DNA of 48,032 bases from Actinomycetota bacterium (GTDB taxonomy: Bacteria > Actinomycetota > Thermoleophilia > Gaiellales > Gaiellaceae): contig VAWW01000045.1 of NCBI GenBank assembly GCA_005884575.1, forward strand, positions 16,762 through 64,793, read 5' to 3'. The notes beneath the pieces were generated by a model. It was given only the letters and a program-made list of their open reading frames with translations. It was not told the origin of the DNA and searched no databases. Position 1 is the first letter of the stretch. Each line of letters begins with the position of its first letter. The translations under genes were made by a program, and so were the position numbers. Below are positions 1-8,562 of the stretch, piece by piece.

Positions 1-1
1 C

Positions 2-1615
2 GCGACCGCCGCCTTCCCGGGGCTCGTACTCGCGGACGGCCTCGCGTTCTCGGCGCCGCTCGGCGCGCTGGCCGCCGCGGTTGTCTTCGCCCTCACCATC
101 GGGACGCTCGCGCGCGGGCGGCGCAGCGGCCACGACAGTCTCACTGCCCTGGCGCTTGTCGGCTCGCTGGCGCTCGGCGTGATCCTCGCGAGCGATGTCT
201 TCCACTCCGGCTCGAACGTCGAATCGCTCCTCTTCGGGAGCCTCCTGCTGATCGGGCGCAGCGACCTGTGGCTTGCCGGCGGAATGAGCGTGCTCGTGCT
301 CGCAGCCGGCGGGGTTCTCGGCCGGCGCTGGCTCGCGACGGGCTTCGATTCCGGCTTCGCACGCGCCGCAGGCGCGCGATCGGGCCTTCCGGACGCGGCG
401 CTGCTCGGGCTGATCGCGCTCGGGATCGTCGCCGCGCTCACCGCCGTCGGGGCACTGCTCGTGACGGCGCTCGTCGTCGTCCCGGCGGCCACGGTGCGGC
501 TCGTCACCCGGCGCCTGCCCGTGTGGCAGATCGGCTCGGTCGTGGTGACCGCCCTGGAGGGCGTCGTGGGCCTCTGGATCTCCGTGCAGACGAACGTCCC
601 GCCAGGTGCGGCGATCGCCGTGCTCGCGGGCGGCGTGTTCGCGGTCGTCGCCGTGGCACAGGCGCTCCGGCCGCGGCTGCTCGTGCTCGCGCCGGCAGCG
701 GCCGCGCTGCTCGTGCTCGCCGGCTGCGGCTCGGGCGGCTCGAGCTCGCACGGGTTGGCGGTCGTGGCGACGACGACGCAGATCGGCGACTGGGCGCGGC
801 AGGTCGGCGGCCCAAATGTGTCGGTCCACCAGCTCCTCCGGCCGAACACCGATCCGCACGAGTACGAGCCGCGGCCGGCCGACGTCACTGCGACGGCCGA
901 CGCGCACGTCGTGCTCGAGAACGGCGACGGGCTGGACAAGTGGATGGGCAAGGTCGTGAGCGAGGCCGGCGGGCATCCGAGCGTCGTCGTCCTCGGCGAC
1001 CGCGTGCCGGTGCACGTGGCCGGCGAGAGCTCGGGTCCGGAGGCGTCGCGATTCGACCCGCACTGGTGGCACGACCCGCGCAACGCGGAGGCCGCGGTCG
1101 CCATGATTCGCGACGCGTTCGCGAAGGCCGACCCGGAGCACGCGGACGGATACCGGCAGCGGGCCGTGACGTACCTCACACGGCTGCGGCGCCTCGACCG
1201 CGGCATCGCCGCCTGCCTCTCGCAGATCCCGACCGCCGAGCGGAAGCTCGTGACGAACCACGACGCGTTCAACTACCTCGTCAAGCGCTACGGGATCCAG
1301 TTCGTCGGTGCGGTGATCCCTTCGCAGACGACGCAGGCGCAGGCGTCGGCGGGACAGACGGCGGCGCTGATCCGGCTGATCCGCCGCGAGCACGTCAAGG
1401 CCGTGTTCCCGGAGAGCTCGGTCAACGCCCGCCTTGCCGAGACGATCGCGCGCGAGACCGGCGCGCGTTCCGGCTACACGCTCTACGGCGACACGCTCGG
1501 TCCCGCCGGTTCGCCCGGGGCGACGTACGTGGAGATGGAGCACGCGAACGCGGACGCGCTCGTGCGCGGGCTCACCGGCAGTGCGCAGGGATGCCGGATC
1601 GGCGGTCTCGGGTGA
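2..1615 (+). CDS. Metal ABC transporter: permease fused to lipoprotein substrate-binding domain (5' partial)
   Basis: The reading frame is open from the window edge, so the N-terminus of the permease is missing. The first part (to about base 675) is an ABC-3 type metal permease: it begins at the FPGLVLADG region and has several hydrophobic segments. Without any stop it runs into LLVLAPAAAALLVLAGC, a lipoprotein signal with the lipobox Cys codon at 725-727, and then a ZnuA/TroA-like cluster A-I binding protein. Candidate metal ligands are the His of DPHEYEP, PHWWHDP and TNHDAF. The family binds Zn or Mn outside the membrane; the metal cannot be told here, and there is no His-rich loop. An in-frame GTG at 653 would give MAQALRPRLL..., a normal lipoprotein start, so the product may be one fusion, or a fusion plus a separately initiated lipoprotein. 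The stop overlaps the ATPase start by four bases. Confidence 0.88.
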   Translation, partial: ATAAFPGLVLADGLAFSAPLGALAAAVVFALTIGTLARGRRSGHDSLTALALVGSLALGVILASDVFHSGSNVESLLFGSLLLIGRSDLWLAGGMSVLVLAAGGVLGRRWLATGFDSGFARAAGARSGLPDAALLGLIALGIVAALTAVGALLVTALVVVPAATVRLVTRRLPVWQIGSVVVTALEGVVGLWISVQTNVPPGAAIAVLAGGVFAVVAVAQALRPRLLVLAPAAAALLVLAGCGSGGSSSHGLAVVATTTQIGDWARQVGGPNVSVHQLLRPNTDPHEYEPRPADVTATADAHVVLENGDGLDKWMGKVVSEAGGHPSVVVLGDRVPVHVAGESSGPEASRFDPHWWHDPRNAEAAVAMIRDAFAKADPEHADGYRQRAVTYLTRLRRLDRGIAACLSQIPTAERKLVTNHDAFNYLVKRYGIQFVGAVIPSQTTQAQASAGQTAALIRLIRREHVKAVFPESSVNARLAETIARETGARSGYTLYGDTLGPAGSPGATYVEMEHANADALVRGLTGSAQGCRIGGLG

Positions 1616-2346
1616 CGGAGCTCATCGCCGTCGAGGATCTCGCCGCGGGCTACGGCGGCCCGTCGGCGCTCGAGGACGTGACGTTCGCGCTCCGCCGCGG
1701 CGAGCGGATCGGGGTGCTCGGCCCGAACGGGGGCGGCAAGTCGACGCTGTTCCGCGTCCTGCTCGGCGAGCTTCAGCCGTTGCGTGGCCGCATCCGCAGC
1801 GCGGGCGGCTTCGGCTACGTCCCGCAAACCGAGCGCTCGCGGCTCGACTATCCGGTCACGGCGCTCGACGTCGCGCTGATGGGGACGCTGTCGCGCGTCC
1901 CGTGGTGGCAGCCGATCGCGCGCGCGGAGCGGGAGCGGGCGCTCGCCGCGCTCGAGCGCGTCGGGCTCGCCGACCGGGCGCGAAAGCAGTTCGGCGAGCT
2001 GTCGGGGGGCCAGCGGCAGCGCGTCCTCGTCGCGCGCGCCCTCGTCCAGGACCAGCCTGTCCTGCTCCTCGACGAGCCGTTCACGGGCGTCGACGAGCCG
2101 AGCGCCCAGCTGCTCGAGCTGCTGCTCGACGATCTCGCCGCCGATGGGCGGGGGATCCTGATCGCGACGCACGACGTCGAGCAGGTCGCGCGCTGGGACG
2201 AGGTGCTGTGTCTCAACCGGCGCCAGGTCGCGTTCGGGCCACCGGAGGAAACGCTGACCCCCGCGGTGCTCGCCGAGACGTACGGCGCCGAGATCGTCCG
2301 GCTGGAGGGCGTCCCGGCCGCCCTCCTGCCGCCGCACCACCACTGA
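1612..2346 (+). CDS. Metal ABC transporter ATP-binding protein
   Basis: ATPase subunit powering the metal importer encoded on both sides. Walker A is GPNGGGKST, the Q-loop lies in YVPQTERS, the signature is LSGGQRQR, Walker B is PVLLLDEPF, and the switch His is in IATHDVEQ. At 244 residues it is normal for ZnuC/MntB-type ATPases. GTG at 1612 is chosen because it overlaps the upstream stop as GTGA; an in-frame ATG at 1591 would overlap the binding protein by 25 bases. The last base of its stop is the first base of the next ATG (TGATG), so the three genes form a tightly coupled operon. Confidence 0.92.
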   Translation: MTELIAVEDLAAGYGGPSALEDVTFALRRGERIGVLGPNGGGKSTLFRVLLGELQPLRGRIRSAGGFGYVPQTERSRLDYPVTALDVALMGTLSRVPWWQPIARAERERALAALERVGLADRARKQFGELSGGQRQRVLVARALVQDQPVLLLDEPFTGVDEPSAQLLELLLDDLAADGRGILIATHDVEQVARWDEVLCLNRRQVAFGPPEETLTPAVLAETYGAEIVRLEGVPAALLPPHHH

Positions 2347-3129
2347 TGCACGCGCTCTGGGAGCCGTGGACGCAGGGCTTCATGCAGCGGGCGCTGCTCG
2401 AGCTCGTGCTGCTCGGCGTCGTCGGCGGCGTCCTCGGCTGCGCACGCGCTGTTTCCCGGTCTCGTCGGAGCGGCGCTGCTCGGGGTGCCGCTGCTGCTCG
2501 GCGGCGCGGTCGGCGTCCTGGGCGCCGCCACGGCGGTCGCGCTCGCCGGCCGCGCGCCGGAGATCGGCCGCGACACGGCCGTCGGGATCGTGATCACGAC
2601 GCTGTTCGGGCTCGGGGTGCTCCTCGCGCTGTCGCAGGCCGCGCCGCCGGGGCTCGGCCAGCTTCTCTTCGGCGACCTGCTCGGCGTCTCCCGGAAGGAC
2701 GTGATCGTCTCGGCGACCCTCGCCGGACTCGTCGTCGGCGCGCTCGCCCTCCTCCACCGCCAGCTGCTCGTGGTCGGCTTCGACCGCTCCACCTCCCGCG
2801 CGCTCGGCGCACATCCGCTGCTCGTCGACCTGGCGCTCCTCGGCCTCGTCGCGGTCACCGTCGTGATCGGCGTTCAGGCGCTCGGGAACCTGCTCGTGAT
2901 CGCGATCGTGATCGGCCCGGCGGCGATCGCGGCCCTGCTGGGCGGCCGATTGGCGACGATGATGGCGGCGGCCGCCGCGATCGCAATCGGCTGCGCCCTC
3001 GCGGGGCTCTACCTCTCCTACTACGCGAACACCGCGGCGGGAGCCTCGGTGGCGGCGGTGACGGTCGGCCTCTACCTCTTGGTACGCCTGGGTGCCTCGA
3101 TCCGGAGGTCGCCGCCAGGCCTTGCATAA
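2346..3129 (+). pseudogene. Metal ABC transporter permease, frameshifted by an internal deletion
   Basis: Second membrane subunit of the metal importer. Translation from ATG 2346 gives MHALWEPWTQGFMQRALL...GVLGC up to about base 2441. The family sequence then resumes in the next frame from about 2440 as AHALFPGLVGAALLG and continues through the normal membrane segments to 3129. ABC-3 permeases normally have about 15-17 residues between the LLG motif of helix 1 and the SHALFPG motif. That stretch is missing and the frame changes, consistent with loss of roughly 44-50 bases (3n+2). As written the gene makes no full permease. It could be real decay, which would disable the operon unless the fused permease homodimerises, or an assembly error. 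Everything downstream of the break looks intact. Confidence 0.8.
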
Positions 3130-3139
3130 TGGGGCCTTC

Positions 3140-4576
3140 GTGCGGAAGCGGGTCCTGATTGCGCTCTCGTTCGTCCTCGTGATTCCCCTCGCGGCCGGAA
3201 GCGTCGGCGCGGGCACCTCCGACCGTGCCGCCGGCTCGACCGCGCGGGCCTACGGGCTCCAGATCCTCGTCCCGGGCGAGCCGAGCAACGGCACGCCCAC
3301 GCTTTCGGCGCCGCAGGACGCCGTCCAGTTCGGCGGCGCGTTCGCGTATCCGGCCGACGGGACGGTCGCTTCGGCGGCCTCCGCGACGCTGAGCGTGTCG
3401 GCGGACAGCGGCACGATCGCGACCGCGACGGCGTCCACGGAGGTGACGACGTTGAACCTGTTCAACGGCGAGATCACCGCCGACAGCGTCTCCGTCAAGG
3501 CGACCGGCACGGCCACGCCGGACAAGGCCAGCGGCGACCTCAGCCAGAGCACGCTGACGAACCTCGTCGTGCTCGGCCAGCAGGTCACCGCGACGCCGAA
3601 CCTCCGCGTCCAGCTGGCCGACTGGGGGTACGCGATCGTCCTCGAGCAGACGACCTCGCAGCCGGACAGCGGCCCGCCTGGATTCCACGGCTTCGTCACC
3701 GCCCTCGACGTGCACCTGACCGCCGACCACGGCGGCCTCACGAACGGCAGCGAGATCCTCGTCGGCTATGCGGAGGCGAACCTGGAGGCGCCGAAGCCGC
3801 CGCCGATCCCGGTTCCGCCGACGAAGCCCGTCCCCGGGGAGCGCCCCGTCGCTGGCAGCGCGCCGCCACCCGAGCCCAAGCCGACGCCCGAGATCCCGGC
3901 GCCCGTCAAGAACCCGCCGAACGTGACGCCGAAGCTCACCGCCGGCGGCTACGTCTTCCCGGTCTACGGCCCTTCGTCGTTCATCGACACGTTCGGCGCG
4001 CCGCGCGCCGACGTCTCATGGCACCACGGCGACGACATCTTCGCGCCGATGGGCGCCCCACTCCTCGCGTGCGCCTCGGGAACGGTGTTCAGCGTCGGCT
4101 GGAACAAGATCGGCGGGCTCCGGCTTTGGATCCGCGACGAACAGGGGAACGAGTTCTACTACGCCCACCTCTCCGCATTCTCGCCGCTCGCGAAGAACGG
4201 CGCGCATGTGAACGCCGGCGACGTGGTCGGCTTCGTCGGCAACACGGGCGACGCGGAGGGAACGCCGTTCCACCTCCACTTCGAGGTCCACCCGGTGGGG
4301 CTGCTCGGAATGGGCTACGACGGAGCCGTCGATCCCACGAGCTACCTGATGGCCTGGGAGCGGCTGCAAGACGTGCCGATCACCGCCGCCGGAGCGTGGG
4401 CGCCGACGCCCGCCGCCGGCACGACGGCGCCCAAGCCGGGCGCGATCCTGCTCCAGGTGTCCGACATCTCGACCGCGAGCGGACTCGATCCCGGCTCGCT
4501 GCAGCGCGCGGTCGCGCCGGTCTCCGCGGAGGGCGACGGAGCACTGCTACGTCTCTCCGCCGCCCCCACGCGGTAG
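3140..4576 (+). CDS. Secreted M23 (LytM-like) peptidase domain protein
   Basis: 478 residues from GTG 3140, chosen because it places VRKRVLIALSFVLVIPLAAG as an N-terminal signal sequence. The middle is a Ser/Thr/Ala-rich region that resembles no enzyme I can name, then a proline-rich linker (PKPPPIPVPPTKP), then an M23 domain at about residues 270-400. The zinc-site motifs HHGDDIFAP (HxxxD) and HLHFEVHP (HxH) are present, so the domain is probably an active peptidoglycan endopeptidase rather than a degenerate scaffold. It stands alone, convergent with the small gene at 4587-5018. Confidence 0.85.
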   Translation: MRKRVLIALSFVLVIPLAAGSVGAGTSDRAAGSTARAYGLQILVPGEPSNGTPTLSAPQDAVQFGGAFAYPADGTVASAASATLSVSADSGTIATATASTEVTTLNLFNGEITADSVSVKATGTATPDKASGDLSQSTLTNLVVLGQQVTATPNLRVQLADWGYAIVLEQTTSQPDSGPPGFHGFVTALDVHLTADHGGLTNGSEILVGYAEANLEAPKPPPIPVPPTKPVPGERPVAGSAPPPEPKPTPEIPAPVKNPPNVTPKLTAGGYVFPVYGPSSFIDTFGAPRADVSWHHGDDIFAPMGAPLLACASGTVFSVGWNKIGGLRLWIRDEQGNEFYYAHLSAFSPLAKNGAHVNAGDVVGFVGNTGDAEGTPFHLHFEVHPVGLLGMGYDGAVDPTSYLMAWERLQDVPITAAGAWAPTPAAGTTAPKPGAILLQVSDISTASGLDPGSLQRAVAPVSAEGDGALLRLSAAPTR

Positions 4577-4586
4577 TCGGACCGAA

Positions 4587-5018
4587 CTAGCCCTTTGTGC
4601 CGCCGTTGCCGCTCGAGCCGGAGTACGTGAAGTCGTCGCCGCCGCCCAGCAGGCGGTCGGCGATGAACTTCCGGGTCTGCGGGCCCGTGATCGGGTTGAA
4701 GAGGATGCCGAGCGCGATTCCCGCAAGCAGCAGGGTGCTGTTGCGCGCGCTGTGGTCCTCCTTCCCCTGCACGCGGTCGGCGGCCTTGCGCAGGTCGGCG
4801 ACCGCGGACCTGAGCTCGTCCTGGATCTCTCTGTCGGTCGCGACGCGCGTCGCGAGCGGAACGACCCCGCGGCCACCCATCAGCTCGTTGTAGACGTTGC
4901 GGGCGGACTCATAGGCGCTCCGGATGTTGTCGCGGAGCTCCTCGTCGCGGATCGCCCGCTCAACGTACGGTTTGACAGTGCCGGCCGCGTCCGTGACCTT
5001 GTCCTTCGTCTTGGCCAT
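4587..5018 (-). CDS. Small hypothetical protein with one C-terminal hydrophobic segment
   Basis: 143 residues. The first about 90 are charged and helical, with repeated Asp/Glu/Arg patterns (AIRDEELRDNIRSAYESA, DREIQDELRSAVADLRKAAD). A short hydrophobic stretch (STLLLAGIALGILFNPITGP) follows, then a Gly/Ser tail. The start MAKTKDKV is preceded at suitable distance by AAAGGA. It resembles the general layout of YtxH-like membrane-anchored coiled-coil proteins, but I do not recognise a family with certainty. Its ATG overlaps head to head with the possible start of the lipoprotein on the other strand. Confidence 0.75.
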   Translation of the reverse strand: MAKTKDKVTDAAGTVKPYVERAIRDEELRDNIRSAYESARNVYNELMGGRGVVPLATRVATDREIQDELRSAVADLRKAADRVQGKEDHSARNSTLLLAGIALGILFNPITGPQTRKFIADRLLGGGDDFTYSGSSGNGGTKG

Positions 5019-5541
5019 GCTCCGCAAGTCCTTTCGCTCGTTGGCGAGACCTGTCTTACCCCTGTCCAATGCTCGCAAACTGGCGCCGCTCGTGCTGGCC
5101 CTCGCGATCGCGGGCTGCGGCGGCGGCGCCCAGCAGCCGAGCGGGAAACGCATCCGCGCGGCCGGGTTCAGCTTCGAGGCGCCGAGCGGCTGGCGGGTGA
5201 CGCGAACGCCGACCTCAGTGGCGGCCCGCGACGGCGAGGCGATCGTCTCCGTGACGACCTTCCGACTCGCCCGCCGGTATCGGCCGGGGCTCTGGCCCGA
5301 GGTCGTGCCGGAGCTCGACCGCGTCGCGCAGCAGCTCGCCGCGCGCGTCCACGGCAGGGTGCGTACGTCCGAGACGCGGACGATCGCCGGTAGGAAAGCG
5401 CGCGTCTACGACATCGCGCGCACCGGGGAGGACGAGCGGATCGGCTTCGTGCTCGACGGACGGCGCGAGTTCCAGCTCTACTGCCGCGGCGCGGCCGGCG
5501 CGTGCGACACGCTGCTCGGCTCGTTCAGCCTCTCGGCATAG
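5017..5541 (+). CDS. Small lipoprotein, function unknown
   Basis: A hydrophobic leader ends in LALAIAGC, a lipobox, followed by GGGAQQPSGK, so the mature protein should be lipid-anchored. The body of about 135 residues starts with AAGFSFEAPSGWRV, a pattern common in PsbP/DUF-type lipoproteins that begin with 'F.F..P.GW'. No catalytic motif is visible. The start is uncertain: ATG 5017 gives a long n-region, while TTG 5041 or CTG 5062 would give a more typical signal peptide. The last 17 bases overlap the end of lon on the opposite strand. Confidence 0.7.
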   Translation: MLRKSFRSLARPVLPLSNARKLAPLVLALAIAGCGGGAQQPSGKRIRAAGFSFEAPSGWRVTRTPTSVAARDGEAIVSVTTFRLARRYRPGLWPEVVPELDRVAQQLAARVHGRVRTSETRTIAGRKARVYDIARTGEDERIGFVLDGRREFQLYCRGAAGACDTLLGSFSLSA

Positions 5542-7954
5542 CGGCCTGCCGCACCGGCGCGGGTGCGCGCCGCGCCTTCGGGCGCCGCTTGCCGTCGAGC
5601 GCGACCTCGAGCACGTCCTGGATCGTGTCGGCGAGAACGAACTCGAGCGCGTTGCGCGTCTCTGCCGGCAGGTCCTCGAGGTCGTACTCGTTCTCGCGCG
5701 GCAGGATCACCCGCTTGAGCCCTGCGCGCTGGGCCGCGAGCACCTTCTCGCGCACGCCGCCGATCGGGAGCACCTGTCCGGTCAGCGTGAGCTCGCCGGT
5801 CATGCCGACGTCTTCCGAGACGGGCTGGCCGCGGACGAGCGACGCGATCGCGGTCGCCATCGTCACGCCGGCGGACGGCCCGTCCTTCGGCACCGCTCCG
5901 GCGGGGACGTGGACGTGCACGTCGTGCTGCGAGAACCAGTCCTCCGGGAGATCGAGCTCGTCAGTGTGCGAGCGAACCCACGAGAGCGCGGCCTGCGCCG
6001 ATTCCTGCATCACCTCGCCCAGCTGGCCCGTGATCGTCAGCTTGCCCTTGCCGGCATACGCCGTCGCCTCGATGAAGAGCACGTCACCGCCGGCCGCGGT
6101 GTACGCAAGCCCGGTGGCGACGCCCGGATCGGCCGTCCGCTTCCGCGCCTCGCCGCTGAAGCGGCGCGCCCCGAGCCACGCGCGCACGCGGCGCTCGTCG
6201 ACGCGCACCCTCCCGCTCGCCTTGCCCTCGGCGACCTGGCGTGCGGCCTTCCGGCACAGGTCGGCGATCCTCCGCTCGAGGTTTCGCACACCGGCCTCGC
6301 GCGTGTACTCGCGGATCACGAGCCGCAACGCCTTGTCGCCGATCGTGAGCCTCGACTTCGTGAGCCCGTGCGCCTCGATCTGCTTCGGGACGAGGTAGCG
6401 CTTCGCGATCCCGAGCTTCTCGTCCTCCGTGTAGCCGGAGAGCATGATCACGTCCATCCGGTCGAGCAGCGGCGCGGGGATCGTGTCCATCGTGTTCGCG
6501 GTGCAGATGAACAACACCTTCGAGAGGTCGAACGGCAGATCGAGGTAGTGGTCGCGGAAGCTCTTGTTCTGCTCGGAGTCGAGCACCTCGAGCATCGCGC
6601 TCGCGGGGTCGCCGCGGAAGTCGGCGCCCATCTTGTCGATCTCGTCGATCAGCATCACCGGGTTCTTCGACTCGGCGTCGCGGAGGGCGCGGATGATCGT
6701 GCCGGGCATCGAGCCGATGTACGTGCGCCGGTGGCCGCGGATCTCCGCCTCGTCGCGAACGCCGCCGACGGAGAGCCGCACGAACTTCCGCTCGACCGCG
6801 CGCGCGATCGACTGTCCGAGCGAGGTCTTCCCGACGCCGGGCGGCCCGACGAAGCAGAGGATCTGGCCGGAGACCTCGCTGCGCAGCTTCGCGACCGCCA
6901 GGTACTCGATGATCCGGTCCTTCACCTTCTCGAGGTCGTAGTGGTCCTCGTCGAGCACCGTGCGCGCGTGCTTCAGGTCGAGGTTGTCCTCGGTGACCGA
7001 GTCCCACGGCAGCGTGAGGATCCAGTCGAGATACGTGCGAATGACGCCGTACTCGGCGGCGGCGGACGGCAGCTTCTCGAGCCGCGCGAGCTCCCGCTCG
7101 GCCGCCTTGCGGACGTCCTCGGGCAGCGTCAGCTCGGCGAGCCGCTCGCGCAGCTCATTGATCTCCGCCGCTTCGGGATCGCCTTCGCCGAGTTCCTCCT
7201 GGATCGCCTTCAGCTGCTGGCGGAGGTAGAACTCGCGCTGGCCCTTCTCCAGCTCGGACTGCACCTGGGACTGGATCTTCGTCCCGAGCTCGAAGACCTC
7301 GAGCTCGCGGTTGAGGATGAGCGTGACCGCGCGCAGCCGGTCCTCGACGTCCTCCATCTCGAGCAGCTGCTGCTTCTCCTCGGTCTTTAGGCGGAGCGTC
7401 GACGCGACGAGATGGCACAGCGCACTCGGGTTGTCGACGTTCGCGGCTGCGATCTGCAGCTCCTCCGGCAGGTACGGGACGAGCCCGATGATCCGCGCGA
7501 AGAGCGCCTGCACGTTGCGCGTCAACGCCTCGACCTGCTTCGACTCGACGAGATGGTCGGGCACCTCGACGAACTCGCCGATCAGGTACGGATCGTCCGT
7601 GATCGGCCGCTCGAGGCGGATCCGCTTCAGACCCTGGACGAGGATGCGCATCGTTCCGTCGGGGACGCGAATCATCTTGTGGACGACGGCGGCGGTTCCG
7701 ACCTCGTAGAGATCGTCCCACCCTGGGACCTCGATTTCCTCGTCGCGCACCGTGACGAGCGCGAGCAGCCGGTCGCCGGCGACGACGTCTTCGATCAGCT
7801 TCACCGAGCGCTCCTGTCCGATCGCGAGCGGCGTCATCGACTCCGGGAAGACGACCGTCTCTTTCAGAGGAAGGACAGGGAGCGTCGCGGGAAGCTGCGG
7901 CTCGACTCCGATGTCGACGGGCTCGTCCAGCACTTCGGGCTCGGCCTCGCTCAT
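5525..7954 (-). CDS. lon: ATP-dependent protease LonA
   Basis: 809 residues, full length for LonA. It has the N-terminal LON substrate-binding domain ([15 protein letters not shown]), a coiled-coil region, an AAA+ module with Walker A GPPGVGKT at about residues 369-376 and Walker [11 protein letters not shown], and a C-terminal S16 peptidase. The catalytic Ser is in KDGPSAG (about residue 694) and the Lys in GVREKVLAA (about residue 737). This 43-residue spacing is the one expected for Lon. It degrades misfolded and regulatory proteins in the cytoplasm. Its ATG overlaps the hsp20 stop as ATGA, so the two are probably co-transcribed as a protein-quality-control operon. Confidence 0.97.
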   Translation of the reverse strand: MSEAEPEVLDEPVDIGVEPQLPATLPVLPLKETVVFPESMTPLAIGQERSVKLIEDVVAGDRLLALVTVRDEEIEVPGWDDLYEVGTAAVVHKMIRVPDGTMRILVQGLKRIRLERPITDDPYLIGEFVEVPDHLVESKQVEALTRNVQALFARIIGLVPYLPEELQIAAANVDNPSALCHLVASTLRLKTEEKQQLLEMEDVEDRLRAVTLILNRELEVFELGTKIQSQVQSELEKGQREFYLRQQLKAIQEELGEGDPEAAEINELRERLAELTLPEDVRKAAERELARLEKLPSAAAEYGVIRTYLDWILTLPWDSVTEDNLDLKHARTVLDEDHYDLEKVKDRIIEYLAVAKLRSEVSGQILCFVGPPGVGKTSLGQSIARAVERKFVRLSVGGVRDEAEIRGHRRTYIGSMPGTIIRALRDAESKNPVMLIDEIDKMGADFRGDPASAMLEVLDSEQNKSFRDHYLDLPFDLSKVLFICTANTMDTIPAPLLDRMDVIMLSGYTEDEKLGIAKRYLVPKQIEAHGLTKSRLTIGDKALRLVIREYTREAGVRNLERRIADLCRKAARQVAEGKASGRVRVDERRVRAWLGARRFSGEARKRTADPGVATGLAYTAAGGDVLFIEATAYAGKGKLTITGQLGEVMQESAQAALSWVRSHTDELDLPEDWFSQHDVHVHVPAGAVPKDGPSAGVTMATAIASLVRGQPVSEDVGMTGELTLTGQVLPIGGVREKVLAAQRAGLKRVILPRENEYDLEDLPAETRNALEFVLADTIQDVLEVALDGKRRPKARRAPAPVRQAAMPRG

Positions 7955-8397
7955 CCGATTCTCCGGACGAGGATCGCGGTGCGCTCTTGCGGCGGCGGCG
8001 GCGGCGCCGGTGCGATCGGAAGCACGATGCGCAGCAGGCCGCGCTCGTACGTCGCGCTGGCGCGGCCCGAGTCGACGTCGTCGATGAGCTGCAGCTGCCG
8101 CTGGAAGGGGCCGTACTCGAGTTCCATCTGCTGGACGCGCGCCGCGGCGACCTTGGGCCGTTCGCGCACTCCTGCGATCGAGATGGTGCGCTCGCCGGCG
8201 ACGATCTCCAGCCGCTCGGGCTCGACGCCGGGCAGCTCGAGGATGATGTGGATCTCCGGCGGATCATCGGTGCGGTAGACGTCCGCCTGCGGGCGGAAGC
8301 CGTGGCGGATGCCGGAGAAGCGCGGCACCTGCCAGAGGTCGCTGAAGAGCTCCTGGATCTCACGCTGGAGCTGATCGATGTCTTTCGGCCCGGCCAT
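7951..8397 (-). CDS. Hsp20/alpha-crystallin family small heat-shock protein
   Basis: 148 residues. A short N-terminal arm (MAGPKDIDQLQREIQELF) precedes an alpha-crystallin domain with the characteristic PPEIHIILELPGVEPERLEI opening and ATYERGLLRIVLP near the end. A proline-rich tail and ILVRRIG follow, the IxV-like motif used for oligomer assembly. It holds unfolding proteins in a refoldable state, upstream of the Lon protease it overlaps. No HAIR/CIRCE-like operator was recognised upstream. Confidence 0.92.
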   Translation of the reverse strand: MAGPKDIDQLQREIQELFSDLWQVPRFSGIRHGFRPQADVYRTDDPPEIHIILELPGVEPERLEIVAGERTISIAGVRERPKVAAARVQQMELEYGPFQRQLQLIDDVDSGRASATYERGLLRIVLPIAPAPPPPPQERTAILVRRIG

Positions 8398-8435
8398 ACG
8401 TCCAAAGCGTATCCCCGGCGACATAGATTTCAGGC

Positions 8436-8552
8436 GTGGGGCGCGTACTCCGACTTGCCGGGATCGTCTTCGCGGGCCTTCTCTACCTCTGGTACGCGGC
8501 GGTGCGGAACCTGCCACGGGCCAAGCGCCGAAAGGCGGCGCGCCGCCGGTAG
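8436..8552 (+). CDS. Putative 38-residue single-pass membrane peptide
   Basis: Short frame from GTG: MGRVLRLAGIVFAGLLYLWYAAVRNLPRAKRRKAARRR. It has one hydrophobic helix flanked by basic residues and a strongly basic tail, as in genuine small membrane proteins. It lies 10 bases before the MMPL start, and divergently from hsp20. Composition and position favour a real gene, but there is no clear ribosome-binding site and no recognised family. Confidence 0.45.
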   Translation: MGRVLRLAGIVFAGLLYLWYAAVRNLPRAKRRKAARRR

Positions 8553-8562
8553 CGTCCGGATC

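Noticed and set aside
268-1590. Very long open frames antisense to or out of frame with the metal transporter and many other genes
   Set aside because: They are Arg/Ala/Pro-rich, lack domain motifs and arise from high GC; the overlapped frames carry clear family motifs.
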